Positions 1-5,779 of a stretch of DNA of 6,268 nucleotides are shown one piece after another. How positions within the stretch are numbered: position 1 is the stretch's first letter; each line of letters begins with the position of its first letter. Location: contig JAGNOY010000134.1 in NCBI GenBank assembly GCA_017989935.1, positions 1 through 6,268 of the forward strand, given 5' to 3'. Both the position numbers and the translations under genes were made by a program. The stretch is from Chitinophagaceae bacterium. GTDB taxonomy: Bacteria; Bacteroidota; Bacteroidia; Chitinophagales; Chitinophagaceae. The notes under the pieces were generated by a model. That model ran no database searches. It was not told the origin of the DNA and saw nothing but the letters and a program-made list of their open reading frames with translations.

Positions 1-1040
1 GTGTACAGTGTCACTGTATAGGGTCCTTGTACTGCATACACATGTGTTGGATTTTTTACATTGCTTACATTGCCATCCCCAAAACGCCATTGATATACAT
101 TGGGTATATCGCCATTATCAACTGCTGTAAATTCCACTGAATCCGCTGTGCAGCCTAAGATTAATTTGGCTTGAATGGCAGGGTTTAGATTCACCACGTC
201 AATATAAACGGAATCACTGACACTGCAAATTTCTTTAAATTCAATATCATCAATAGCGAAATCATTTCCACTGACAGCAGTTTGTTGGTCTGTGATGCAG
301 ATATCAATAGTAGTGTTAGTTCCACTGAACCAAGTTGTATGAAATTGTGTCCAAAGTGCTGTTGTTGCAGGAAGTGCCAATGGAGTACCAGTTAATATGC
401 CATTGATAGAAAATTGTAAAATGGCCGGGCTACTTGCCACACAAGTTGCTCCCCAAGCAGAAAAATCATACCATGTATTTGGAGACACATTAATAGTTTG
501 ACACCAAATATTTACATTGGCTGCACTAGCGCCATTCACAACCATCATATTACCAGTACCAGATGTATGATCGCCAAAATTAGCAAAATTGATATGCGTA
601 TTGTTTGCGTTTGTGGCGATGGCAAACTGGCCTTCTAACGAAAGTAACCCCCAAGTTCCACCAGTACCGTACACATAAGAGGAGGTAAAGCCAGTATTTC
701 CAAGACTGAAATCACCATTAAACAACAAATTATTAGGTGTTACGGACTGAACAGTGAGTACATAATTAGCATTGGTAGTTCCTACATTCACTGATGGATT
801 TAAAATATTGGGATTTGATAAACCTGCACTAGGTGTCCATGTTGTGTCAATATACAAAGGAGAACCTGCACTAGAACTCAAGGTAGGGTTGAGAAAAATA
901 GAAGTGTTTTTGCAAGCTTTAATTGTGTCTGGTAAATTATTAATGCTTACTGTGCACTGCCCATTCGCAGAAAATTGAGTTGCATTGATTAACATAACCA
1001 ATCCAATGATATTGAATAGAAATTTCAATTTTTGTTGCAT
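1..1040 (-). CDS. Secreted multidomain protein with PKD domain (N-terminal part, 3' end beyond window)
   Basis: The frame stays open from ATG at 1040 to the left edge, giving 346 codons; the rest of the gene lies outside. Residues 1-27 form a Sec signal peptide: basic QQKLK, a hydrophobic core around FLFNIIGLVMLINA, and likely cleavage near SANG-Q. Residues about 29-100 resemble the Ig/PKD-like repeat of exported Bacteroidota proteins (WTPSAGLSNPNILNPS, then YVLTV). Residues about 107-270 start with NGDFSLGNTGF and end with AIDDIEF, the look of a galactose-binding or carbohydrate-binding beta-sandwich. A PKD domain begins near 290, with WRFGDG at 318-323 and HVYAVQGPYTVTL at 333-345. In this phylum such proteins usually end in a type IX secretion or gliding-type C-terminal domain. 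That end is not visible here, so surface export by T9SS is inference. Ligand and role are unknown; adhesin or polymer-binding protein is the best guess. The gene is divergent from its right neighbour. Confidence 0.9.
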   Translation of the reverse strand, partial: MQQKLKFLFNIIGLVMLINATQFSANGQCTVSINNLPDTIKACKNTSIFLNPTLSSSAGSPLYIDTTWTPSAGLSNPNILNPSVNVGTTNANYVLTVQSVTPNNLLFNGDFSLGNTGFTSSYVYGTGGTWGLLSLEGQFAIATNANNTHINFANFGDHTSGTGNMMVVNGASAANVNIWCQTINVSPNTWYDFSAWGATCVASSPAILQFSINGILTGTPLALPATTALWTQFHTTWFSGTNTTIDICITDQQTAVSGNDFAIDDIEFKEICSVSDSVYIDVVNLNPAIQAKLILGCTADSVEFTAVDNGDIPNVYQWRFGDGNVSNVKNPTHVYAVQGPYTVTLY

Positions 1041-1060
1041 GGCTTACTTTTAAGTATTCG

Positions 1061-1090
1061 CGAATTTACAATTAATAATCTGTATTCAAA
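1061..1090 (-). promoter_or_regulatory. Candidate Bacteroidota-type promoter for the PKD-protein gene
   Basis: Read on the minus strand, TTTG (1090-1087) is followed after 18 nt by TAAATTCG (1068-1061). This fits the primary sigma-factor pattern of the phylum, TTG / about 19 nt / TAnnTTTG, with one mismatch in the -7 box. The box ends 20 nt before the ATG at 1040, which predicts a short leader of about 14 nt. No Shine-Dalgarno sequence precedes the ATG, as is usual for the phylum. The palindrome ATTCGCGAAT overlaps the -7 box. Confidence 0.5.
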
Positions 1091-1190
1091 CCCACTTTTC
1101 ATTATGAACTCGCCGTAAATGCGAATTTGATAACCTAAAAATGACATTGATTACACAGTGACTAAAATCAAAATAATGCGAAGCTATGGC

Positions 1191-1198
1191 TAAGTTTG
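1191..1198 (+). promoter_or_regulatory. Perfect TAnnTTTG -7-like box just upstream of the preferred oxidoreductase start
   Basis: TAAGTTTG matches the Bacteroidota -7 consensus exactly and lies 14 nt before the ATG at 1213. No TTG is present 17-23 nt upstream; that stretch is A-rich. If the box is functional, transcription would start near 1205, so the upstream ATG at 1186 would not be in the mRNA. An 8-mer with four fixed A/T positions is common in AT-rich DNA, so chance is a serious alternative. Confidence 0.3.
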
Positions 1199-1212
1199 CA
1201 AAAAATAGTATT

Positions 1213-1860
1213 ATGAAAATTGGCATACTTGGTTCTGGAATAGTCGGCCGCACCTTAGGCACAGCCTTTTTAAAGGAAGGTTATGAAGTTATGCTTGGAA
1301 CTAGAGACATCTCAAAACCTGCAGTTCAAGAGTGGCTAACTGAAAACTCAGCCGCAAAAGTTGGTCTATTTAAAGATTGCGCTTCATTTGGCGAGATATT
1401 GGTTTTGGCAACCTCTGGTAAAGGAACATTAGATATGATACAATTGGCTGAACTAAGTAATTTTTCTGATAAGGTGATTATCGATGCAACTAATCCAATT
1501 GATACTAGTTCGCCAGAGCAAGGGGTAATGAAATTTTTTACGAACCCTAATAATTCGTTTTTAGAAGAGTTACAAAATATATTGCCTGAAGCCAAATTGG
1601 TTAAAGCTTTTAATAGCGTTGGTAGTGCACTCATGTATCAACCTGATTTCGACGGTATAAAGCCAACTATGTTTATTTGCGGAAACAATACAGAAGCTAA
1701 ACTACAAGTTTCGAAAATTCTCGAACAATTTGGATGGGAAATTGAAGATATGGGTTCGGCTGTTTCTGCAAGGGCTATAGAACCCTTATGTATATTGTGG
1801 TGTATTCCGGGATTTTTACATAATCAATGGTCACACGCATTTAAGCTTTTAAAAAAATAA
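1213..1860 (+). CDS. NADP oxidoreductase, coenzyme F420-dependent-like family (stand-alone Rossmann protein)
   Basis: This 215-residue protein is a single Rossmann domain of the F420-dependent NADP reductase / ProC-like superfamily, close to the family's usual length. It begins with the dinucleotide-binding loop GSGIVG (7-12) after MKIGIL. LGTRD (28-32) follows at the second strand, where T30-R31 would contact an NADP 2'-phosphate. VIIDATNP (88-95) and LVKAFN (129-134) are typical of the family. The C-terminal MGSAVSARAIEPL (180-192) matches the family's conserved 'AR-x-hE' helix. The substrate is unknown, and nothing nearby points to F420 biosynthesis, so NADP is the more probable cofactor. 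An in-frame ATG at 1186 would add MAKFAKNSI. I prefer 1213 because family members start directly at the Rossmann strand and a -7-like box lies between the two ATGs. The gene is monocistronic and converges on the LEA2 gene. Confidence 0.87.
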   Translation: MKIGILGSGIVGRTLGTAFLKEGYEVMLGTRDISKPAVQEWLTENSAAKVGLFKDCASFGEILVLATSGKGTLDMIQLAELSNFSDKVIIDATNPIDTSSPEQGVMKFFTNPNNSFLEELQNILPEAKLVKAFNSVGSALMYQPDFDGIKPTMFICGNNTEAKLQVSKILEQFGWEIEDMGSAVSARAIEPLCILWCIPGFLHNQWSHAFKLLKK

Positions 1861-1879
1861 AATCAACTTTTGTTATTTT
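1854..1879. terminator. Weak AT-only inverted repeat between convergent genes
   Basis: AAAATAA (1854-1860) and TTATTTT (1873-1879) form a perfect 7-bp inverted repeat around a 12-nt loop. The arms contain the stop codons of the two convergent genes. The symmetry and short T-runs on both strands would suit a bidirectional terminator. The stem has no G-C pair, so it is thermodynamically weak and may simply reflect AT-rich gene ends. Confidence 0.22.
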
Positions 1880-2334
1880 GATAGCAAATTAACTTGCTCG
1901 GTAATATTCACAGGCACTTTCATATATACACCGCTTTTTCCAAGTTTAGCATGACCCTGAATTTTTAAGGTATTGGTTTTTGAAAATAATGAAGTAAAGG
2001 CGGTGCCTATTATTTTTAGTGGATCAAAATGTGCCACCACTGGAAATATAAAAGAGGATTGTTTTGCAATTTGAGTCTTTTCGGGTTGTTCGGCTAATCC
2101 AACAAATTTATCATTTAAATAAATACTTAAATTTGTTTCCTTCACATCTACCCCAAAATTATTAGGATTATAGTATTCAATATTGATTCTTATTGCTGCA
2201 TGATTCAGTTTAATGCTTTCTAGTTGGGTATTTTTAATTCCTTTATATTCTAATTCTTTCACCTGATTACAGGATGAAGACTGTAACACAATAAAAGCAA
2301 TACAAATGATCATCAAATGTATAAAAGATTTCAT
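1873..2334 (-). CDS. LEA type 2 family lipoprotein
   Basis: This is a 153-residue envelope protein. Residues 1-21 form a hydrophobic signal sequence (MKSFIHLMIICIAFIVLQ) ending in SSS before C22. That is an acceptable although weak lipobox, so lipid anchoring is likely but not certain. The mature part matches the LEA14 / water-stress-and-hypersensitive-response beta-sandwich. The key motif is YYNPNNFGVDV (54-64), followed by LSIYLNDKFVGLAEQ (69-83) and a final basic strand (VYMKVPVNI). Related bacterial proteins are small periplasmic or lipoprotein LEA2 domains without a defined function. An alternative ATG at 2358 would add eight residues and overlap the upstream gene by 17 bp. The start at 2334 gives a normal signal peptide and a 7-bp gap after the GWxTD stop, so I chose it. 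The gene is almost certainly co-transcribed with, and second to, the GWxTD gene. Confidence 0.85.
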   Translation of the reverse strand: MKSFIHLMIICIAFIVLQSSSCNQVKELEYKGIKNTQLESIKLNHAAIRINIEYYNPNNFGVDVKETNLSIYLNDKFVGLAEQPEKTQIAKQSSFIFPVVAHFDPLKIIGTAFTSLFSKTNTLKIQGHAKLGKSGVYMKVPVNITEQVNLLSK

Positions 2335-2341
2335 AGTCAAC

Positions 2342-3421
2342 TTATTTAAAATATTCAAAAGCGCGGTGAGTTAGTTTATTGTGCACATCAGCAGGGTCAC
2401 TAAATAATTGATCTGTCCAATATGGATTGATGATCTCTGATTCAACATTCGAATGCAATAATACCATTTGGCTTCCGATAATCCCAGGTTGAAAAAAAAG
2501 AAACTTTACATTACTCATTTGATTGGCATTGTAATAAAACCAAATTTCATACGGGGCTGCGTTTTTTTCATTATGCACTTTTTCTTCTTTATCTGGAGCA
2601 CCATATACTAAATAAATTCTTCCCCTGTCAGTCAAATAACCCGGTTCTGTTGCAGTACCATACCTACTTGCAACAAGATTTAATTTATCGGCATATTCTT
2701 TCCAGCCCTGCTCAGGGTTTGCGGGAAAACGATTATACCAAAAATTGTACATAAATTGTCTTAGAAATGTTAGGTCTTCAAGCGAACTGATCTGCTTAAT
2801 CACTTTAATTTCCGCTCCTTGAGCTAATGGTTTTAGGGCGTTAATATTTTTTTGCAGTTGAACTATATCATACTTTCCAACAAATGTTTTGTTGATATCA
2901 ACGATTTCACTCCCAGTAATATCTTCTATAAATTCATCTTTTGCTTGCTTTTTTTCAGGGTTAAATACTTGAAATTTTTGCTTTAGGCTATGTAGCACTT
3001 TGCTAGAATCATTCATCAAGTACACAATAAAATCATAATTTCCTGAAGCCAATGGATGCTTATCTAGCTGTAAACTGTCAATGTATAAATTCTGCTTAAA
3101 GGCAGACAAACTTATTTTTTGCGTAAAAAGGGGTTTTAACTTGAATTGCATATTACTTGTCTTTTTTATTTCAATAAATACAAAAGGCAAGGTATCCTTG
3201 ATGCTAGGTCGAAAGAGCGAGAGCTGATAATATATGGTTTGAACTTGTTCATCAAAAAAAACAAAGTCTAAAGGTACCACTTGCATCTGTTTAAGCTCTT
3301 CATTAAAAGTCCAAGAACTATTCAATGAAATAGCCTGGATAGAATCCCTATGCTGTCCACATAAAGAAGTTTCGAAATGAAGCATAAAAATAAGCAGGCC
3401 AAGAATTACCTTTGGATTCAT
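2342..3421 (-). CDS. GWxTD domain-containing exported protein
   Basis: This is a 359-residue exported protein. Residues 1-22 are a signal peptide (MNPKVILGLLIFMLHF, cleavage near SLC-G). Residues about 45-155 alternate short strands and resemble a beta-sandwich. The C-terminal third is the GWxTD domain: LRQFMYNFWYNRFP (220-233), a WKEYADKLNLV helix (240-250), GYLTDRGRIYLVYGAPD (261-277) and YEIWFYY (291-297), then VKFLFF (305-310). The signature GWxTD is GYLTD here, with Trp replaced by Tyr. The domain is widespread in Bacteroidota and some other phyla, and I know of no assigned biochemical role; localisation to periplasm or outer membrane follows from the signal peptide. It is the first gene of a two-gene unit with the LEA2 lipoprotein. 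Its ATG lies only 22 bp from the divergent wbqC-like gene, so its promoter must overlap that gene's 5' end. I found no clear promoter match. Confidence 0.9.
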   Translation of the reverse strand: MNPKVILGLLIFMLHFETSLCGQHRDSIQAISLNSSWTFNEELKQMQVVPLDFVFFDEQVQTIYYQLSLFRPSIKDTLPFVFIEIKKTSNMQFKLKPLFTQKISLSAFKQNLYIDSLQLDKHPLASGNYDFIVYLMNDSSKVLHSLKQKFQVFNPEKKQAKDEFIEDITGSEIVDINKTFVGKYDIVQLQKNINALKPLAQGAEIKVIKQISSLEDLTFLRQFMYNFWYNRFPANPEQGWKEYADKLNLVASRYGTATEPGYLTDRGRIYLVYGAPDKEEKVHNEKNAAPYEIWFYYNANQMSNVKFLFFQPGIIGSQMVLLHSNVESEIINPYWTDQLFSDPADVHNKLTHRAFEYFK

Positions 3422-3443
3422 TTTGTAAAAATACAGTCCTCTA
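3422..3443. other. 22-bp divergent spacer between GWxTD and WbqC genes
   Basis: The two start codons face away from each other with only 22 bp between them, so both promoters must extend into the opposite gene or overlap each other. On the minus strand TATTTTTA resembles a -7 box, but the nearest upstream TTG is only 14 nt away, too close for the Bacteroidota spacing. No convincing box was found facing right. Confidence 0.5.
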
Positions 3444-4052
3444 ATGACAACCGCCCTTTTAGATTGTGAATATTTTCCTTCAATTGCTTGGTTTCAGCAA
3501 TTCAATAGGGCTGATCTTATTTGTATTGAACAATACGAATATTTCGAAAGACGAAGTTTTCGCAATCGTTGTCATATAGCCGGAGCGAATGAAATGATTA
3601 CACTCAGCGTCCCTTTATTAGGCGGCCGCAATCAGAAATGTATTATGAAGGATATCAAAATTAGTTATGAAGAGGATTGGCGACCCAAACATTGGAAAAC
3701 AATCGCCTCTGCCTATAAAAATTCACCCTATTTCGATTATTTTGAAGCCGAGGTGCATAGCTTCTTTCAGCAAAAGCCTGCATTTTTGATGGACCTAAAT
3801 CTTCAATCCCTGCAACTTATACAAAGGATACTACAACATAAAAAAAACTACAGTCTGAGCACTTGTTATGTTTTACAACCCGACAACGATACGAAGGATT
3901 TTCGGCAATCTTTTTCTACGCAATCACTCTTTGTTGATGAAAATCTTCCCAAATATTGGCAAACCTTTCAAGATAGAAATGGTTTTCTACCTAATTTAAG
4001 CATGTTGGATATCCTTTTCTGTTGTGGTCAGGAAACATTGTCCCTGATTTGA
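3444..4052 (+). CDS. WbqC family protein
   Basis: This 202-residue cytoplasmic protein has no signal peptide or membrane segment. It shows the hallmarks of the Bacteroidota WbqC-like family: EYFPS near the N-terminus (9-13), IEQYEYFERRSFRNRC (28-43), SVPLLGGRNQ (55-64), WRPKHWKTIASAYKNSPYF (79-97) and the C-terminal GFLPNLSMLDILF (180-192). Length is normal for the family, and the ATG at 3444 places the YFP motif where expected. WbqC was named from O-antigen clusters and is proposed to act in surface polysaccharide or modified-sugar synthesis. The activity is not established, and no sugar genes are present here. The stop codon lies inside a 12-bp palindrome (4048-4059). The gene is divergent from the GWxTD gene. 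The following decarboxylase is on the same strand, 76 bp away, and probably has its own promoter. Confidence 0.92.
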   Translation: MTTALLDCEYFPSIAWFQQFNRADLICIEQYEYFERRSFRNRCHIAGANEMITLSVPLLGGRNQKCIMKDIKISYEEDWRPKHWKTIASAYKNSPYFDYFEAEVHSFFQQKPAFLMDLNLQSLQLIQRILQHKKNYSLSTCYVLQPDNDTKDFRQSFSTQSLFVDENLPKYWQTFQDRNGFLPNLSMLDILFCCGQETLSLI

Positions 4053-4063
4053 GCTCAAAAAAA

Positions 4064-4097
4064 TCTGGGCAAAAAAATAAATTCATCTTTACATTTG
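4064..4097 (+). promoter_or_regulatory. Candidate promoter for the decarboxylase gene
   Basis: TACATTTG (4090-4097) matches the Bacteroidota -7 box TAnnTTTG exactly. A partial -33 element, TCTG (4064-4067), lies 22 nt upstream. Two seven-A tracts (4057-4063 and 4071-4077) surround that element and could act as bent or UP-like DNA. The predicted leader to the ATG at 4129 is about 25 nt and has no Shine-Dalgarno sequence. The -33 half is weak, so the -7 box carries most of the evidence. Confidence 0.45.
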
Positions 4098-4128
4098 TGA
4101 AAATTAATTCAAAAACGCCGCGGCTGAA

Positions 4129-5577
4129 ATGAGCAATACCTATACCGACTTAGTTAAACAGACTTTCGATTTTCCACAAGAAGGATTTCAGGTCAAAGAA
4201 AATTATCTTCATTTCAACGGGGTTGATTTAAAAAAACTGATAGATAAGTACGGTACGCCTTTCAAAATTACCTACCTTCCTAAAATTGGCATGCAAATCA
4301 ACAAGGCTAAGAAAATGTTTGCCGATGCCATCAAAAAACAAAAATATTCAGGCGAATATTTTTATTGCTATTGCACCAAAAGCTCCCATTTTTCTTTTAT
4401 TGTCGAAGAAACAACTAAACATGGCGTACATCTCGAAACTTCTTTTGCCTACGACCTAGAAATCATCAGAAAATTATACCAACGCAAAAAAATTACCAAA
4501 GACACTTTTATTATTTGCAATGGATTTAAAACTAAAGCCTATACCAAAAATATCGCGCAATTAATCAATGCAGGTTTCAAAAATGTGATTCCCATTTTAG
4601 ATAACAAAAATGAATTTGAAGATTATAAAAAATCTATCAGAACTAAAGATCCCGTAAAAATAGGCATCCGTATTGCTGCTGAAGAAGAAGCTTCTTTCGA
4701 TTTTTATACCTCACGATTGGGCATACGCACCCGCGATGTACTAGAGTTTTACGTAGACAAACTAAAAGGCAACGAAAAGTTTCAACTAAAAATGTTGCAC
4801 TTCTTCATGAATAAAGGCATCAAAGACGATATTTATTATTGGAGCGAACTCAATAAGGTGCTTAATTTATACTGTCAACTGAAAAAAATTGCACCAGAAT
4901 TAGATAGTCTGAATATTGGTGGTGGTTTTCCTATCAAACACTCCCTCGGCTTTGATTATGACTATAATTATATGGTCAATGAAATTATCGCCACCATCAA
5001 AAAGGCTTGTAAGGCCAACAAAGTAGAATGCCCGAATATTTATACCGAATTTGGTTCATTCACTGTAGGCGAATCTGGCGCAATCATTTATTCTGTATTA
5101 GACGAGAAAATGCAAAACGATCGTGAAATTTGGTATATGATTGATAGTTCTTTCATTACCACCTTGCCCGATACATGGGGCATAGGCGAAAAATTTCTCA
5201 TGCTACCAGTAAATAAATGGGATAAAGAATATCAAGAAGTTCATCTGGGCGGCTTAACCTGTGATAGCCATGATTTTTATACTTCAGAAGAGCATATTAA
5301 TGCTGTATTTTTACCAAAAAGCAAAGAAGCTGCCTTGCCAGAATCACCCAATGCCAAAGCAGTCAAAGCCCAAGCTCCCGAACCCCTTTATATCGGCTTT
5401 TTTCATACGGGCGCTTATCAAGATCAACTGAGCGGCTATGGCGGTATCAAACATTGCATGATTCCTTCGCCCAAGCACGTAGTAGTAGAGTATGATAAAA
5501 ATGGTAAACTAATAGATTGGTTATACGCCAAAGAGCAAACATATCAAAGCATGCTTAAGATACTTGGATATATGTAA
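4129..5577 (+). CDS. speA: PLP-dependent arginine decarboxylase-like enzyme (Orn/DAP/Arg decarboxylase fold III)
   Basis: This 482-residue cytoplasmic enzyme has the alanine-racemase-fold decarboxylase layout and closely resembles the roughly 460-residue Bacteroidota proteins annotated as arginine decarboxylase (agmatine plus CO2, polyamine synthesis). Visible residues are: YCTKSSHF (81-88) with K84 as the probable Schiff-base lysine; H224 in LHFFMN, where the family's PLP-stacking histidine sits; the PLP-phosphate glycine loop GGGFP (264-268); E307 in TEFGS, replacing the usual EPGR; catalytic C378-D379 in LTCDSHD; and GAY with Y430. The active site looks intact. An Ala/Pro/Lys-rich stretch (about 397-419) looks like an added loop and explains the extra length. 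No agmatinase gene adjoins, so the pathway is not shown locally. Substrate is inferred from family; other basic amino acids are possible and the symbol is tentative. It ends in tandem stops TAA-TGA. Confidence 0.8.
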   Translation: MSNTYTDLVKQTFDFPQEGFQVKENYLHFNGVDLKKLIDKYGTPFKITYLPKIGMQINKAKKMFADAIKKQKYSGEYFYCYCTKSSHFSFIVEETTKHGVHLETSFAYDLEIIRKLYQRKKITKDTFIICNGFKTKAYTKNIAQLINAGFKNVIPILDNKNEFEDYKKSIRTKDPVKIGIRIAAEEEASFDFYTSRLGIRTRDVLEFYVDKLKGNEKFQLKMLHFFMNKGIKDDIYYWSELNKVLNLYCQLKKIAPELDSLNIGGGFPIKHSLGFDYDYNYMVNEIIATIKKACKANKVECPNIYTEFGSFTVGESGAIIYSVLDEKMQNDREIWYMIDSSFITTLPDTWGIGEKFLMLPVNKWDKEYQEVHLGGLTCDSHDFYTSEEHINAVFLPKSKEAALPESPNAKAVKAQAPEPLYIGFFHTGAYQDQLSGYGGIKHCMIPSPKHVVVEYDKNGKLIDWLYAKEQTYQSMLKILGYM

Positions 5578-5606
5578 TGATGCCCCCGTCATGTCCTGTT
5601 TCAAGT

Positions 5607-5638
5607 GATGCCTTCCTACGAGGACCCTCCGCATCTTT
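5607..5638 (+). terminator. Possible nested hairpin terminator after the decarboxylase gene
   Basis: GATGC (5607-5611) pairs with GCATC (5631-5635). Inside it TCCT (5614-5617) pairs with AGGA (5621-5624) around the loop ACG, and only three T residues follow directly (5636-5638). The inner side of the outer stem is unpaired and lopsided. GTCCT at 5593-5597 could compete for AGGAC at 5621-5625. The position 30 nt after the stop suits a terminator, but the weak stem and short T-run keep confidence low. Confidence 0.28.
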
Positions 5639-5741
5639 GTCTATGCCGTATGAAACATTGTAAAAAACAATAAATTGATCTGCAAAACATGCATGTTAAT
5701 TTTCTATTTTACACCACGAATAGGATGTTTAGATTACCCGC

Positions 5742-5771
5742 TTACTTTTGTCAACTAAATCAATACCTTTG
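5742..5771 (+). promoter_or_regulatory. Candidate promoter for rsmA
   Basis: TACCTTTG (5764-5771) matches the -7 consensus TAnnTTTG exactly. A near-TTG element, TTA (5742-5744), lies 19 nt upstream, which is the preferred spacing. The box ends only 8 nt before the ATG at 5780, so the transcript would be leaderless or nearly so. A better TTTG at 5747-5750 is too close (13 nt). Confidence 0.38.
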
Positions 5772-5779
5772 ACACCTTC

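Larger units (their letters stand above)
1041..1212. other. Divergent intergenic region between the PKD-protein gene and the oxidoreductase gene
   Basis: This 172-bp AT-rich spacer must carry the promoters of both divergent genes if the right-hand gene starts at 1213. A good promoter match faces left. On the right only a -7-like box is seen. The 8-mer GCGAATTT occurs twice in direct orientation (1060-1067 and 1121-1128). The first copy overlaps the 10-bp palindrome ATTCGCGAAT at 1056-1065, which itself overlaps the left-facing -7 box. No RNA gene or short coding sequence is evident. Confidence 0.6.
5578..5779. other. Spacer between the decarboxylase gene and rsmA, with GC-richer segment and inverted repeats
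   Basis: This 202-bp stretch has two parts. The first, to about 5650, is visibly richer in G and C (runs such as GCCCCCGTC and AGGACCCTCC). It holds a small nested hairpin and a 28-codon open frame whose ATG at 5577 overlaps the decarboxylase stop as TAATG. The second part is AT-rich and contains a 5-bp hairpin ATTGT/ACAAT (5657-5671), a perfect 12-bp palindrome AACATGCATGTT (5686-5697) and the candidate rsmA promoter. No RNA gene is recognised. The first part could be a dispersed intergenic repeat, which cannot be judged from one copy. Confidence 0.5.

Noticed and set aside
772..978. Plus-strand open frame of 68 codons
   Set aside because: It lies opposite the minus-strand PKD-protein gene, which has a signal peptide and recognisable domains. 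The plus-strand product has no motif.
1326..1634. Minus-strand open frame of 102 codons
   Set aside because: It is entirely antisense to the Rossmann oxidoreductase, whose motifs are clear on the plus strand.
1213..1860. A true F420-dependent enzyme
   Set aside because: The family name covers many NADP-binding proteins. There is no F420 gene nearby and Bacteroidota generally lack F420, so cofactor F420 is not claimed.
2334..2358. Longer LEA2 protein starting at 2358
   Set aside because: It would place MNILNKLT before an otherwise normal lipoprotein signal and overlap the GWxTD gene by 17 bp; the ATG at 2334 gives a standard signal peptide.
4048..4059. Palindrome TTTGAGCTCAAA at the wbqC stop as a terminator
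   Set aside because: It has no room for a proper loop and is followed on the plus strand by A-runs, not T-runs, so it does not look like an intrinsic terminator of the wbqC-like gene.
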